Of a DNA stretch of 64,000 nt, positions 17,289 through 26,217 are shown piece after piece. Location of the stretch: positions 7,316,001-7,380,000 of the forward strand of contig NZ_JACHMX010000001.1 in assembly GCF_014205155.1 (NCBI RefSeq). Direction: 5' to 3'. Position 1 is the stretch's first letter; each line of letters opens with the position of its first letter. This DNA is from Amycolatopsis umgeniensis (GTDB taxonomy: Bacteria > Actinomycetota > Actinomycetes > Mycobacteriales > Pseudonocardiaceae). The notes under the pieces are model-generated. The model worked only from the letters and a program-made list of their open reading frames with translations, ran no database searches and was not told where the DNA came from. Both the position numbers and the translations under genes were made by a program.

Positions 17289-17386
17289 ACGTCCGGGTGT
17301 AGGTGATCACCCGATGCCGCAGGGCACCCCTCAGGACGAATCTCATCACTACCAACAAGGCAGTGAGTTCCTAAGGGGAAACAGTG

Positions 17387-17599
17387 ATGAACACGAACGA
17401 CGCCCTGCTCACCGGAGTATTGGCCGAGATCGAGTACCGCCGGGAAGAGCTGCAGCGAGCGGGCCGCAGCGTATGGGTCGACAGGGCCCGCCGGGCAGGC
17501 AAACGGATCCGCGCGCATCGCGCCGAGGTCCGGGTGCCCGCCCAGCAGCGCCGCGAGGCCGTGCAGGCACCCGCCCGCAGCGGCGAGATCACCCGGTAG
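17387..17599 (+). CDS. Small basic hypothetical protein
   Basis: A 70-residue Arg/Glu-rich soluble protein, MNTNDALLTGVLAEIEYRRE at the start and RSGEITR at the end, predicted mostly helical. No family is recognised. It has a good ribosome-binding site (AAGGGGA at 17373-17379) and sits between the DUF397 gene and the large LuxR-type regulator. Composition and codon use fit coding DNA, but with no homology I rate it moderate. Confidence 0.55.
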   Translation: MNTNDALLTGVLAEIEYRREELQRAGRSVWVDRARRAGKRIRAHRAEVRVPAQQRREAVQAPARSGEITR

Positions 17600-17662
17600 A
17601 GGTCGAGTGCGATGAAGCTCTCGGCGAAAACACAGGCGAAGTTGTCGGCCCGGTAGGCAAGA

Positions 17663-20600
17663 ATGCACCTCGTGCCCCGTCTTGGCTCCGGAATCCCGAT
17701 CGTCGCCCGCACTCAGGAGATGCGGCAGCTCCGCGCCGCCTTCGCCCGTGCAGAACGGGCAGAGGCGGGCGCGGTGCTGCTCTCCGGTGACGCGGGCGTC
17801 GGCAAGACCCGTCTCCTGACCGCGCTCGGCGAGTTCACCGCCGGCGCCGGCGCCCTGGTGCTGACAGGGCGCTGTATCGACGTCCGCGACGGCGGTCTTC
17901 CTTATCTTCCGTTCGCCGAGGCCCTGGCGCCCCTGGCGACGACGTCCGATCCCGCGGTCACCGCCGCGGTCCGGGCCCGGCCGGCGCTGGGCAGGCTGCT
18001 CCCGCAGATGCAGCAGGCGGAGGAGTACCCCGCCATCGAAGACGGTCAGCTCACCGCGAGCGAACAGATGTCGACGCAACGGCTCGGGCCCGAACAGGAC
18101 CTCGGCCAGCTCCAGCTGTTCGACGCGGTACTGGGGGTGCTGACCGTCATCGCGCAGCGCCGGCCGGTGGTGATCCTGCTCGAGGATCTGCACTGGGCCG
18201 ACGGCTCCACCCGGAACCTGCTGTCCTTCCTGCTGACGAGGTTGCGCACCCAGCGGCTGCTGGTGGTGGCGAGCTATCGCGAGGAGGACGTCCACCGGCG
18301 GCATCCGCTGCGGGCGCTGCTCTCGGAGGTGGTGCGGCTCGGCGCGGTCGAACGCGTCGAGGTCAAGCCGTTCGGCGCCGAAGACGCGCGCGCGTTCGTC
18401 GAGGCCCTGGCCGACGAGCCGATCGGCCAGGACATGATCGCCGACATCGTCTCCCGGTCCGAGGGCAATCCGTTCTTCGTCGAGGAGCTGCTCGCTTCCG
18501 CGAAGGATTGCCGCGAGCTCCCCGCCGGGCTGGCCGAAGTGCTTCTCGCCAGGGTGGAGCAGCTTTCGCCGATCACGCGCCGGATCTTGCGCGTGGTGTC
18601 GGTCGCCAGGGACTCGGTGGCGCACGCCGCCCTCGCCGAGATCTCCGGGCTGGACGAGCTCGAGCTCGACGAGGCACTGCGTGAAGCCGTGCAGCATCAC
18701 GTGCTGGTGATCGAAAACGGTTTCTACACCTTCCGCCACGCGCTGCTGCAGGAAGCGGTCTACGGCGATCTGCTGCCGGGGGAGCGGGTGCGCATGCACG
18801 CGGCCTACGCGACGCGGATCCGCACCCGGACGCAGGGCCGGGGCCAGGACGCGCGGCTCGCGCACCACAGCCTGGAGAGCAAGGACTTCGTCACCGCGCT
18901 GGCCGCGTTGCTGCGCGCGATGGACGAGGCGGAGAAGCTGGGCGCGCCCGGTGCCGCGCTGCGGCACGTCGAGCAGGCACTGTCCATTTGGGACGCCGTG
19001 CCCGCGCCGGACCGGCCATCGGACGTCGACGAACTCCGGTTGCTGCACGAGGCGTCGTACTTCGCGAGCACGTCGGGAGAGCCGGAGCGGGCGGTCGCCT
19101 ATTCGCGGTCCGCGACGGAGGCGCTCGGCCCGGACACCGGCGGCGAACGGTCCGCCAAGGTCTGGCGGCGGCACGCGGAGGCGCTGCTTTCGGTCGACGG
19201 CACGCTGGACGAGGTCGTCGAGGCGATCGACAAGGCCTGGGAGCTGGTCGAACACACCGAGGCGAGTTCCGCGCGGGCCTGGGTGCTCGCCACCAGGGCG
19301 GGGATCCTGCGGCTGATCGACAGGCACGAAGAGGCCCTGCACTGCGCGCTGGCCGCGGTCGCGGACGCCAGGGCCGTCGGCGCGGGCGGGGCGGAAGCGG
19401 CCGCGCTGGTCTCGCTCGGGACGCTGGCCGATTCGGCGGGCGACGTCGAGGAGGCGCGGGAGCGGCTGCGCCAGGCCGAGCGGAAGGCCAGGGATTCCGG
19501 CGCCCTCAACGGTGAGCTGCGGGCGTTGCACTTCCTCGGGCTGAGCTACGACGACAGGGCCGAGATCCATTCCGCGCTGAAGTACTACGCCAAGGGCATC
19601 TCCCGGGCCAAGGACACCGGGCTGACCTGGAGTTCGTTCGGGATCGAGCTGCGGACCAAGCACCTCATGCTGCAGTACGTCAGCGGGGACTGGCCGGAAG
19701 ACGACGACGCCGGCCGCGCGGCCCGCGGCGTCTCGAGCGTCGTCGCCGGGCGGTTCCTGGGGATCTGGGCGCAGTTCGTCGTCGGCCGGGGCCGGTTCTC
19801 GGACGCGGACAAGATCCTGCCCAGCCTGCGAAGGCACTGGAGCGCCGACTACTCGATCGCGCTCGCGTCGGGGGACGCAGCCATCCAGCTCGCGTCATGG
19901 CGGCGGGATCACGCGGGCGCGGTGCGCGAGGCGCGCGAGCTGATCGACTGGCTCGAAGAGGTCGAGCCCGCGGTTCTCGGCGGGATCCGGATCAGCGTGC
20001 TCGGCCTCGCGGCCGCCGTCGCGCAGGCCGCCGAAGCCCGGGTGCGCGGGGATCAGGCGACCGTCGAGGCCGCCGTGGCGTCGGGGGAGAAGCTGCTGGC
20101 CCATGGACGCTATTGCGCCGAACACGGTATGCCGCGTTCGGTGTCACTGGGGCCGGAGGCGCTGGCGTGGCTCACCCGGCTGGAGGCGCTCGGCAGCTGC
20201 CTGCGCGGCGCGGGCGACCCGGCGTTGTGGGCCAAGGCCGTCGAGGCGTTCGGTTATGGGGCGGTGTACGAGCAGGCCATGTGCCGCCTCCAGCACGCGA
20301 AGGCCCTGCTGGCTTCGGACGGCGACACCGCGCTCGCCGCGTCGGAGCTGCTGGCCGCGCACGCGGTGGCCGATCGGCTGGGTGCCTGCCCGCTGCGCGA
20401 AGCCGTCCGGGAGCTCAGCCACCGGGCGCGCGTCGAGCTTCCCGGCGAGCCCGTGGCCCCGCGCCGTGACGTCGTCGACCCGCTCACCGACCGCGAACGG
20501 GACGTGCTGGAACGCGTCGCGCTCGGCCGGACCAACCGGCAGGTCGGCGAGGAGCTGTACATCAGCGAGAAGACGGTGAGCGTCCACCTCTCGCGCGTGA

Positions 20601-20689
20601 TGGCGAAACTCGGGGCGAGCCGCCGGGCCGAGGCCGTCGCGATCGCTTACGACCGGGGCCTGCTGGCCGCGCCCACGACGTCCTCCTGA
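17663..20689 (+). CDS. Large ATP-binding LuxR-family (LAL) transcriptional regulator
   Basis: A 1008-residue regulator. The AAA/NACHT-like ATPase has Walker A GDAGVGKT (42-49) and Walker B VVILLEDLHWAD (~170-181). The middle ~500 residues are helical repeats of TPR type (e.g. AWVLATRAGILRLIDRHEEALHCALAAVAD). The C-terminal DNA-binding domain is DPLTDRERDVLERVALGRTNRQVGEELYISEKTVSVHLSRVMAKLG (~930-975). LAL regulators often activate secondary metabolite or sugar genes; no such cluster adjoins it, so the target is unknown. ATG 17663 is followed by an alternative GTG four codons on. Confidence 0.93.
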   Translation: MHLVPRLGSGIPIVARTQEMRQLRAAFARAERAEAGAVLLSGDAGVGKTRLLTALGEFTAGAGALVLTGRCIDVRDGGLPYLPFAEALAPLATTSDPAVTAAVRARPALGRLLPQMQQAEEYPAIEDGQLTASEQMSTQRLGPEQDLGQLQLFDAVLGVLTVIAQRRPVVILLEDLHWADGSTRNLLSFLLTRLRTQRLLVVASYREEDVHRRHPLRALLSEVVRLGAVERVEVKPFGAEDARAFVEALADEPIGQDMIADIVSRSEGNPFFVEELLASAKDCRELPAGLAEVLLARVEQLSPITRRILRVVSVARDSVAHAALAEISGLDELELDEALREAVQHHVLVIENGFYTFRHALLQEAVYGDLLPGERVRMHAAYATRIRTRTQGRGQDARLAHHSLESKDFVTALAALLRAMDEAEKLGAPGAALRHVEQALSIWDAVPAPDRPSDVDELRLLHEASYFASTSGEPERAVAYSRSATEALGPDTGGERSAKVWRRHAEALLSVDGTLDEVVEAIDKAWELVEHTEASSARAWVLATRAGILRLIDRHEEALHCALAAVADARAVGAGGAEAAALVSLGTLADSAGDVEEARERLRQAERKARDSGALNGELRALHFLGLSYDDRAEIHSALKYYAKGISRAKDTGLTWSSFGIELRTKHLMLQYVSGDWPEDDDAGRAARGVSSVVAGRFLGIWAQFVVGRGRFSDADKILPSLRRHWSADYSIALASGDAAIQLASWRRDHAGAVREARELIDWLEEVEPAVLGGIRISVLGLAAAVAQAAEARVRGDQATVEAAVASGEKLLAHGRYCAEHGMPRSVSLGPEALAWLTRLEALGSCLRGAGDPALWAKAVEAFGYGAVYEQAMCRLQHAKALLASDGDTALAASELLAAHAVADRLGACPLREAVRELSHRARVELPGEPVAPRRDVVDPLTDRERDVLERVALGRTNRQVGEELYISEKTVSVHLSRVMAKLGASRRAEAVAIAYDRGLLAAPTTSS

Positions 20690-20734
20690 CCCGCGTGTGC
20701 AAGTACCGCATCCAGAGGACTAAATGCGTGAAGG

Positions 20735-22348
20735 TCAGCGGCGCGGAAGGCGGCGAAGTGCCTTCAGGCTCGTGCTCAGGACTCGCGCCCACAGCTTCGG
20801 CGGGATTCCGCGGCCGGGGCGCAGCGGCATCCCGCGCTGCACCGCGATCGCCTGTGCTTCGGTGTACTTGAGCAGCCCTTCGGCGCCGTTGCGCCGTCCG
20901 ACGCCGGACTCCTTCATCCCGCCCATCGGCAACCCCACGGTCCCGAAGGTCGCCGCGAAGCCCTCGTTGACGTTGACGGTCCCGGCCTTCAGCCGCGCCG
21001 CGACCTCCCAGCCCGCGCGGCCGTTGCGCGACCACACACTCGCGTTCAGCCCGAACCGCGTGTCGTTGGCGCGCTCGATCGCCTCGGTGACGTCGGTGTA
21101 GCCGTAGATCGACACGACCGGCCCGAAGGTCTCCTCGGCGAACAGCTTGACGTCCTCGGTGACGTCGGTGAGGACGGTCGGCTCGTAGAACAGCGGGCCG
21201 AGGTCGGGCCGGGCCTTGCCGCCGGTGAGCACCGTCGCGCCCTTCGAACGGGCGTCCTCGACGTGCGCCGACACCGTCGCGAGCTGGTCTTCCGAGGTCA
21301 GCGACCCCATCTGCGCCTGGTAGTCGAGGGCGCCTCCGAGCCGTACCGCGGCGGTCTTGGCGACGAAGGCCCGCGTGAACTCTTCGCGGATGGACTCGTG
21401 GACGTAGATCCGCTCGACCGAGACGCACAGCTGGCCCGCGGAGGAGAAACACGCGGTCACCGCGCCCGTGGCGGTTTTGGCGATGTCCGCGTCGGGCAGC
21501 ACGATCATCGGGTTCTTGCCGCCGAGTTCCAGCGAGTAGCTCGTGAGCCGTTCCGCCACCTTCGCGGCGAGGCCCTTGCCCGTCGGGGTGGATCCGGTGA
21601 AGCACAGATAGTCCGACTCTTCGACCAGCGCGTCGCCGATCTTCGAACCGCGGCCGAGCACGATCTGCCAGACACCGGCGGGCAGCCCGGCCTCCTCGGC
21701 GACCTCCTGCAGCCACAGCGCCGAGAGCGCGGTCTGGTTGTCCGGCTTCTGCACGACGGCGTTGCCCGCCGCGAGCGCGGGCAGGACGTCCATCGCGGTG
21801 AGCGCGAGGGGGTAGTTCCACGGCGAGATGATCCCGACGACGCCCTTGGGGTGCCGGATCTCGCCGACCTTCGTCAGCACCGGGATCAGTCCGGCGGCAC
21901 CACGCGGCGAAAGGAACTTCGCGCTGTGCTTGCCGTAGTAGGCGGCCACTAGCGCGGTGGCGCTGACCTCGTCGAAGGCGTCCATCCTGGCTTTGCCCGC
22001 CTCGATCTGCACGAGGTCGAGCGCCTCTTCCTGGCGCTTCAAAACCAGATCGTGCAGGCGGATCAAGATGCGCTGACGGTCCTCGACCGGTCGCTCGGCC
22101 CACGAGCGCTGCGCTTCCCGCGCCTGATCGAACACGGCGCGGACGTCGGCGTCGGTGGCCTGGGGGAGCGTCGCGATCGGCTGCCCGGTGAACGGGGCGT
22201 GCATCTGGACCGGCGCGGAATCCCTGCCGCCCACGACCCGCCGCACGAGCCGCTCCGCCCTCGCCGAGGACGGGGCGCCGGGAACGCCGCCGATGGTGGC
22301 CGGACCTTCGGTGTGGTGGCCCGCGCTCGCCGGTGTCGTGCTCGTCAT
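20735..22348 (-). CDS. gabD2: Succinate-semialdehyde dehydrogenase (NADP+)
   Basis: A 537-residue aldehyde dehydrogenase close to the GabD2 group (M. tuberculosis Rv1731), which oxidises succinate semialdehyde to succinate. Motifs seen are IISPWNYPLALTAMD and VVQKPDNQTALSALWL for cofactor binding, FTGSTPTGKGLA, LELGGKNP with the catalytic Glu (~272) and SSAGQLCVSVERI with the catalytic Cys. EETFGPVVSIYGY and GLPMGGMKESGVGRRNG close the domain. The N-terminal ~45 residues are low complexity. It is convergent with the LAL gene. Two overlapping dyads upstream (22412-22432) could be operators. Confidence 0.93.
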   Translation of the reverse strand: MTSTTPASAGHHTEGPATIGGVPGAPSSARAERLVRRVVGGRDSAPVQMHAPFTGQPIATLPQATDADVRAVFDQAREAQRSWAERPVEDRQRILIRLHDLVLKRQEEALDLVQIEAGKARMDAFDEVSATALVAAYYGKHSAKFLSPRGAAGLIPVLTKVGEIRHPKGVVGIISPWNYPLALTAMDVLPALAAGNAVVQKPDNQTALSALWLQEVAEEAGLPAGVWQIVLGRGSKIGDALVEESDYLCFTGSTPTGKGLAAKVAERLTSYSLELGGKNPMIVLPDADIAKTATGAVTACFSSAGQLCVSVERIYVHESIREEFTRAFVAKTAAVRLGGALDYQAQMGSLTSEDQLATVSAHVEDARSKGATVLTGGKARPDLGPLFYEPTVLTDVTEDVKLFAEETFGPVVSIYGYTDVTEAIERANDTRFGLNASVWSRNGRAGWEVAARLKAGTVNVNEGFAATFGTVGLPMGGMKESGVGRRNGAEGLLKYTEAQAIAVQRGMPLRPGRGIPPKLWARVLSTSLKALRRLPRR

Positions 22349-22411
22349 GCCGTCTCCGTTCCATGCCGCGTGGAGCCGGGAGCGCCACGCAGAGCCCAGG
22401 TGTTACCGACG

Positions 22412-22432
22412 AGTACAGCATACTGCCGGTAT
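22412..22432. promoter_or_regulatory. Overlapping dyads upstream of gabD2
   Basis: AGTA-CAGCA-TACT (22412-22424) overlaps ATAC-TGCCG-GTAT (22420-22432), about 64-84 bases before the gabD2 start. The pattern looks like a regulator site overlapping a promoter; the protein is unknown. Confidence 0.35.
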
Positions 22433-22461
22433 GGAGACTGTCCAGCTGACGTGAAATAGTT

Positions 22462-23286
22462 TCACATATTGCCGGGCTGTGGCGGGTTGTCGGGGGACGG
22501 GCGCAGGATGTCCTGCTGCTGCAGCGCGGAGCCCGAAGGCGGTGTCGGGGGCGACGGCGGTTCATAGGCCTGCGGCGGCGGTTGCTGCGGATACTGCTGC
22601 TGAGGGACGCCGGGCGCGTAAGGCGCGTAGCCGACCGCGTACGGGGCCTGCCGGGGCGGTTCGGGTTCGCGGCGATGGGCCACGATCGCCAGCCCGATGG
22701 TGAGCAACGCCACGAGCCCGCCCGCGAGCAGGATCCAGAATCCGCTCCCGGTGCCGTAGCGCGAGACGAAACGGCCGGTGTCCTGGCCGAAACTCAGGCT
22801 CGCCGAGATGTCCATGCCGAGCATCCAGACGCCGATCGCGGTCCCGGCCCCGCCGGCGACCAGCAGCGTCCTCGACGTCGTCGCGGCGGGCGAACCCGAA
22901 CTCCGGCGGTACGAGGCGAAGCCCACCGCGGCCCCGGCGAACAGGGTCAGCGCGACGGCGGACAGCGGGATGCCGTACCGGGCGACATGGGTCTTGTCGT
23001 AGAACTCCTTCTCCTCGGCGGACGGTTCGATGTCGAAACTCCGCGTCCAGCCGGTCTCGGCGAACTTCGACACCGCCTTGCCGTCGGAGAGCTGTTCGTA
23101 CGTCGACTGCGGAAGAAAGGTCCCGACCAGTACCAGAAGCCCGGCGAAGACACCCATCATCGCGGCGAACAACCGGGGGAGCCGCGCGTCGGACGGTGGC
23201 CGCGGTGCCGCGACGGGAGTTTGGACGGGCTGCATTGCGCCGAACGGGCCAGTCGGTTGGTACGGCTGCTGCTGCGGCGCGCTCAT
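22462..23286 (-). CDS. Four-helix membrane protein with proline-rich tail
   Basis: A 274-residue membrane protein of unknown function. A Gln/Pro-rich N-terminus precedes four predicted helices: LFAAMMGVFAGLLVLVGTFL (~40-59), IPLSAVALTLFAGAAVGFA (~106-124), TLLVAGGAGTAIGVWML and FWILLAGGLVALLTIGLAIVA. An extracellular-looking loop of ~45 residues lies between helices 1 and 2. The last ~70 residues are Pro/Gln/Tyr-rich (PQQQYPQQPPPQAYEPP). No family is recognised with confidence. The start ATG 23286 has GGAGGAGCC upstream. Confidence 0.8.
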   Translation of the reverse strand: MSAPQQQPYQPTGPFGAMQPVQTPVAAPRPPSDARLPRLFAAMMGVFAGLLVLVGTFLPQSTYEQLSDGKAVSKFAETGWTRSFDIEPSAEEKEFYDKTHVARYGIPLSAVALTLFAGAAVGFASYRRSSGSPAATTSRTLLVAGGAGTAIGVWMLGMDISASLSFGQDTGRFVSRYGTGSGFWILLAGGLVALLTIGLAIVAHRREPEPPRQAPYAVGYAPYAPGVPQQQYPQQPPPQAYEPPSPPTPPSGSALQQQDILRPSPDNPPQPGNM

Positions 23287-23389
23287 GGTCGGCTCCTCCG
23301 CCGGTTCTGTTGTCCAGCAAGGAATTCCACCACGGATCGGCCCGCGAGATAAGTGTCACCTGTGCTCTGGTCAAGCCTCGTCGCGCGTG

Positions 23390-24304
23390 CTACGCGGGAA
23401 GCTTGGGCCAAGCGACGTTCGCCATTTCCCTGGCGATTTCGCACGCTTTTGGTGCCTGTACGGCGAGAACGGCGTGCTCGAACTGGTTCTTGCTCGCGGC
23501 CGGGCCGCCGATGTGGCCGGTCAACACCGTGCAGCCGCCACTGACTTCCTGGACGAAGGAGCGGCGCCCGCCCAGCATCTCCTCGGGAGCGCTCGCCGTG
23601 GCCTTCGGATTCGGGCCGAGACCGAATTCCAGCCGGGCGAACCGTTCCGCGCTTTGTTCACCCCAGAGGCATTGGTGCCGGGAGAGATCGCCCTTCCCGG
23701 AGACCGGGGTGCCGAGGCGCGCGGAAACCTCGCTGTCGGACACCAGTGCGGAGCAGGCGTCCAGTCGTGCCAGGGAGTTTTCGCGGTAGTCGAGATGTGC
23801 CGCCTGCTTGCCCGCCACGAGTGAACGGACGGCGCCTTCCAGGGTTTTCGTCGCCGCGGCGAGCGACTCGTCGTCGCCCGCGGGCGACGAAAAGTACGTG
23901 CCGACGCGGATCGAGGAGTCGTCGGCGAAGACGAGGTGCAGGAGGGGCTGGCCCTCGAGGTCCGTGCGGACCACCCGCAGGTCACGGGTCGGGCCTTGCC
24001 AGGGAACAGGGGTGGCTCCCGCCAGGCGTTCCTTCGCTCGGTCCTCGGGGAAACCGAAGCTGATCAGAGCGCTCTTGGTCCGGAACGAGCAGGAGCCCAT
24101 GCTGGGCGCCGGCCTGGACTCCAGCGGAAGGGAGTTGTCGAGGTCGGGCAGGTCCAGCAGATCGCAGAAGTTCACGGTCGTGGGGTCGCCGAGTGCCTCG
24201 CGCAGCGTCAACGGCCCGGTGGGCGCGGGCGGCGGCTCGGCCGCGCATCCGGCGAGCACGAACACCGCCGCGGTCAGCGCCGCCAACGCTCTGTGAGCCC
24301 CCAT
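23390..24304 (-). CDS. Lipoprotein, DUF3558-like
   Basis: A 304-residue predicted lipoprotein. The signal peptide MGAHRALAALTAAVFVLAGC ends in an LAGC lipobox, so Cys20 would be acylated and the mature protein anchored outside the membrane. The mature part has two similar halves. Each has a Cys and a Trp or Phe in comparable settings (FCDLLDLPDLDN with SCSFRTK; RLDACSALV with HQCLWGE), a pattern of actinobacterial DUF3558 lipoproteins. Function is unknown. It follows the TetR gene on the same strand by 9 bases. Confidence 0.82.
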   Translation of the reverse strand: MGAHRALAALTAAVFVLAGCAAEPPPAPTGPLTLREALGDPTTVNFCDLLDLPDLDNSLPLESRPAPSMGSCSFRTKSALISFGFPEDRAKERLAGATPVPWQGPTRDLRVVRTDLEGQPLLHLVFADDSSIRVGTYFSSPAGDDESLAAATKTLEGAVRSLVAGKQAAHLDYRENSLARLDACSALVSDSEVSARLGTPVSGKGDLSRHQCLWGEQSAERFARLEFGLGPNPKATASAPEEMLGGRRSFVQEVSGGCTVLTGHIGGPAASKNQFEHAVLAVQAPKACEIAREMANVAWPKLPA

Positions 24305-24313
24305 ATCCGGATC

Positions 24314-24928
24314 TTAAGGGGAAGCGTCCTCGTACAACATCACCGCGACGCGCTTCCATTCGTCGAGCAGTTGCCGCCGCCGCTTCGGATCGCCACCGAG
24401 TTCGGCGTCCAGCGCCAGGCCGCGGGTGAGGTTCACGGTCAGCCAGAAGAGGATCTCCGCGCGTTCCTTCGGCAGATCCCCGGCGACGGCGGTGATGTGC
24501 TCCAGTGTCGAACGGCCCAGCGCCCTGTCGACCGGCCGGATCGCCTCGCGCAGTTCGGGGTCGGTCCGCGCCGCGACCCACAGTTCCGTGGCGGCCGTGG
24601 ACAACGTGCCCGAATAGCCCTCCCACAGCAGGTCGATCGCCGCCGCGACGCCCGAGGCGCCACCAGGGAGCGCCGAGAGCGAGGCCGCGAGCCGTCCGCG
24701 CAGCTTCTCTGTCAGATGCTCGACGGCGGCCGCCATCAGTTCGGCCTTCGCGGAGAAGTGGTGCTGCACGGCACCCTTCGAGACCCCGGCGCGGGCGCAG
24801 ATCTCCTGGACCGAGGTGCGCGCGTACCCGAGGTCGACCAGGCAGTCGATGGTCGCGTCGAGCAGGGCGGTGCGGGTCTGCTCCCGCCGTTCGGCCTGCG
24901 TCCGGTGGGTCCTGCCCAGTGCGGTCAT
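24314..24928 (-). CDS. TetR-family transcriptional regulator
   Basis: A 204-residue repressor. The N-terminal DNA-binding domain is RREQTRTALLDATIDCLVDLGYARTSVQEICARAGVSKGAVQHHFSAKAELMAAAVEHL (~15-73), and the C-terminal ligand domain is all-helical. It is divergent from an acyl-CoA dehydrogenase with a 106-base gap containing a 30-base dyad (24963-24992). I therefore infer control of the dehydrogenase/CoA-transferase pair in response to an acyl-CoA or related ligand. Confidence 0.92.
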   Translation of the reverse strand: MTALGRTHRTQAERREQTRTALLDATIDCLVDLGYARTSVQEICARAGVSKGAVQHHFSAKAELMAAAVEHLTEKLRGRLAASLSALPGGASGVAAAIDLLWEGYSGTLSTAATELWVAARTDPELREAIRPVDRALGRSTLEHITAVAGDLPKERAEILFWLTVNLTRGLALDAELGGDPKRRRQLLDEWKRVAVMLYEDASP

Positions 24929-24962
24929 CGAACCGGTACCCCCTTTACGTGCAGCTCGGTAC

Positions 24963-24992
24963 GGATGTACATTCCGCTTGGAACTTACATCC
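24963..24992. promoter_or_regulatory. TetR-type operator in the TetR/acyl-CoA dehydrogenase gap
   Basis: GGATGTACATTCC-GCTT-GGAACTTACATCC forms a dyad with 11 of 13 symmetric positions per arm. It sits between the divergent starts (24928 and 25035), about equally far from both. Confidence 0.7.
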
Positions 24993-25034
24993 TATGCGTC
25001 ATGTTTTCCAGGTCCTGATCAGGAGGCGTTGGCC

Positions 25035-26186
25035 GTGCCCTTGCAGATCCAGAAGAGTTCGTGGAGCACGACGGAACTCGAAGACCTCCGGGACCTCGCC
25101 CGGACGTTCTGTCAGAAGGAACTCGTGCCGAACCAGGAGCGCTGGGCGGCCGAGAAGAAGGTCGACCGCGAACTGTGGACGAAGGCGGGCGAGGTCGGCC
25201 TGCTGGCCCTGTCCATCCCCGAGGAGTACGGCGGTGGCGGCGGCACGTTCGCCCACGAGGCCGTGCTCTACGAAGAGCAGGCCCGGTCCGGCGACAGCGC
25301 CTGGGGCGTCACCGTCCACAACGGAATCGTCGCGCACTACATCCTCGAGTACGCGGGCGAAGAGCAGAAGAAGGCGTGGCTGCCGAAGTTCGCCTCCGGT
25401 GAGATGGTCGGCGCGGTCGCGATGACCGAACCCGGCACGGGTTCGGATCTGCAGAGCATCAAGACCCGCGCGGTCCGCGACGGCGACCACTACGTGATCA
25501 ACGGCGCGAAGACCTTCATCACCAACGGTTTCCACGCCGACCTCGTCGTCGTCGCGGTGAAGACCGACCCGGACGCGGGCGCGCAGGGTGTCTCGCTGAT
25601 CGCCGTCGAGACCGACACGCCGGGCTTCAGCCGCGGCCGTGTCCTCGACAAGATCGGGCTCAAGGGCCAGGACACCGCGGAACTGTCCTTCGACGACGTC
25701 CGGGTGCCCGCCGCCAACCTCCTCGGCGGACAGGAAGGCCTCGGCTTCATCCAGCTGATGCAGCAGCTTCCGCAGGAACGGCTGATCATCGCCGTCACCG
25801 CGGTCGCCGGGATGGAGGCCGCGATCGACCAGACCATCGCCTACACCAAGGACCGCCAGGCCTTCGGCCGTCCGATCTACAACTTCCAGAACACGAAGTT
25901 CAAGCTCGCCGAGGCCGCCACCGAGGCCGCGGTGTCCCGCGCGTACCTCGACCAGTGCATCGAACGGCATCTGCGCAAGGAACTCGACGTCCAGGGCGCG
26001 GCGATGGCGAAGCTGTGGACCACCGAACGGGTCAACAAGGTCGTCGACGACTGCCTGCAGCTCTTCGGCGGCTACGGCTACATGTCCGAGTACCCGATCG
26101 CGCGCGCGTGGGCCGACATCCGGATCTCCCGTATCTTCGGCGGTACCAGCGAGATCATGAAGGAAATCATTTCCCGCACGCTGTGA
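25035..26186 (+). CDS. Acyl-CoA dehydrogenase
   Basis: A 383-residue FAD enzyme that introduces a 2,3-double bond into acyl-CoA. Seen are LSIPEEYGGGGGTFAHEAVLYEE, AMTEPGTGSDLQSIKTRA for FAD/substrate contacts, GAKTFITNGFHADLVVVAVKT, DRQAFGRPIYNFQNTKFKLAE and LQLFGGYGYMSEYPIARAWADIRISRIFGGTSEIM. The position that is Glu in medium-chain enzymes (YEGT) is Gly here, as in isovaleryl/long-chain types whose base lies earlier, plausibly in QERLIIA. GTG 25035 follows AGGAGG by 8 bases. A longer reading from 24816 would cross the TetR gene and operator. Confidence 0.95.
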   Translation: MPLQIQKSSWSTTELEDLRDLARTFCQKELVPNQERWAAEKKVDRELWTKAGEVGLLALSIPEEYGGGGGTFAHEAVLYEEQARSGDSAWGVTVHNGIVAHYILEYAGEEQKKAWLPKFASGEMVGAVAMTEPGTGSDLQSIKTRAVRDGDHYVINGAKTFITNGFHADLVVVAVKTDPDAGAQGVSLIAVETDTPGFSRGRVLDKIGLKGQDTAELSFDDVRVPAANLLGGQEGLGFIQLMQQLPQERLIIAVTAVAGMEAAIDQTIAYTKDRQAFGRPIYNFQNTKFKLAEAATEAAVSRAYLDQCIERHLRKELDVQGAAMAKLWTTERVNKVVDDCLQLFGGYGYMSEYPIARAWADIRISRIFGGTSEIMKEIISRTL

Positions 26187-26217
26187 AAACGTTGCCGTAC
26201 AAGGAAAGGACGTGGCG

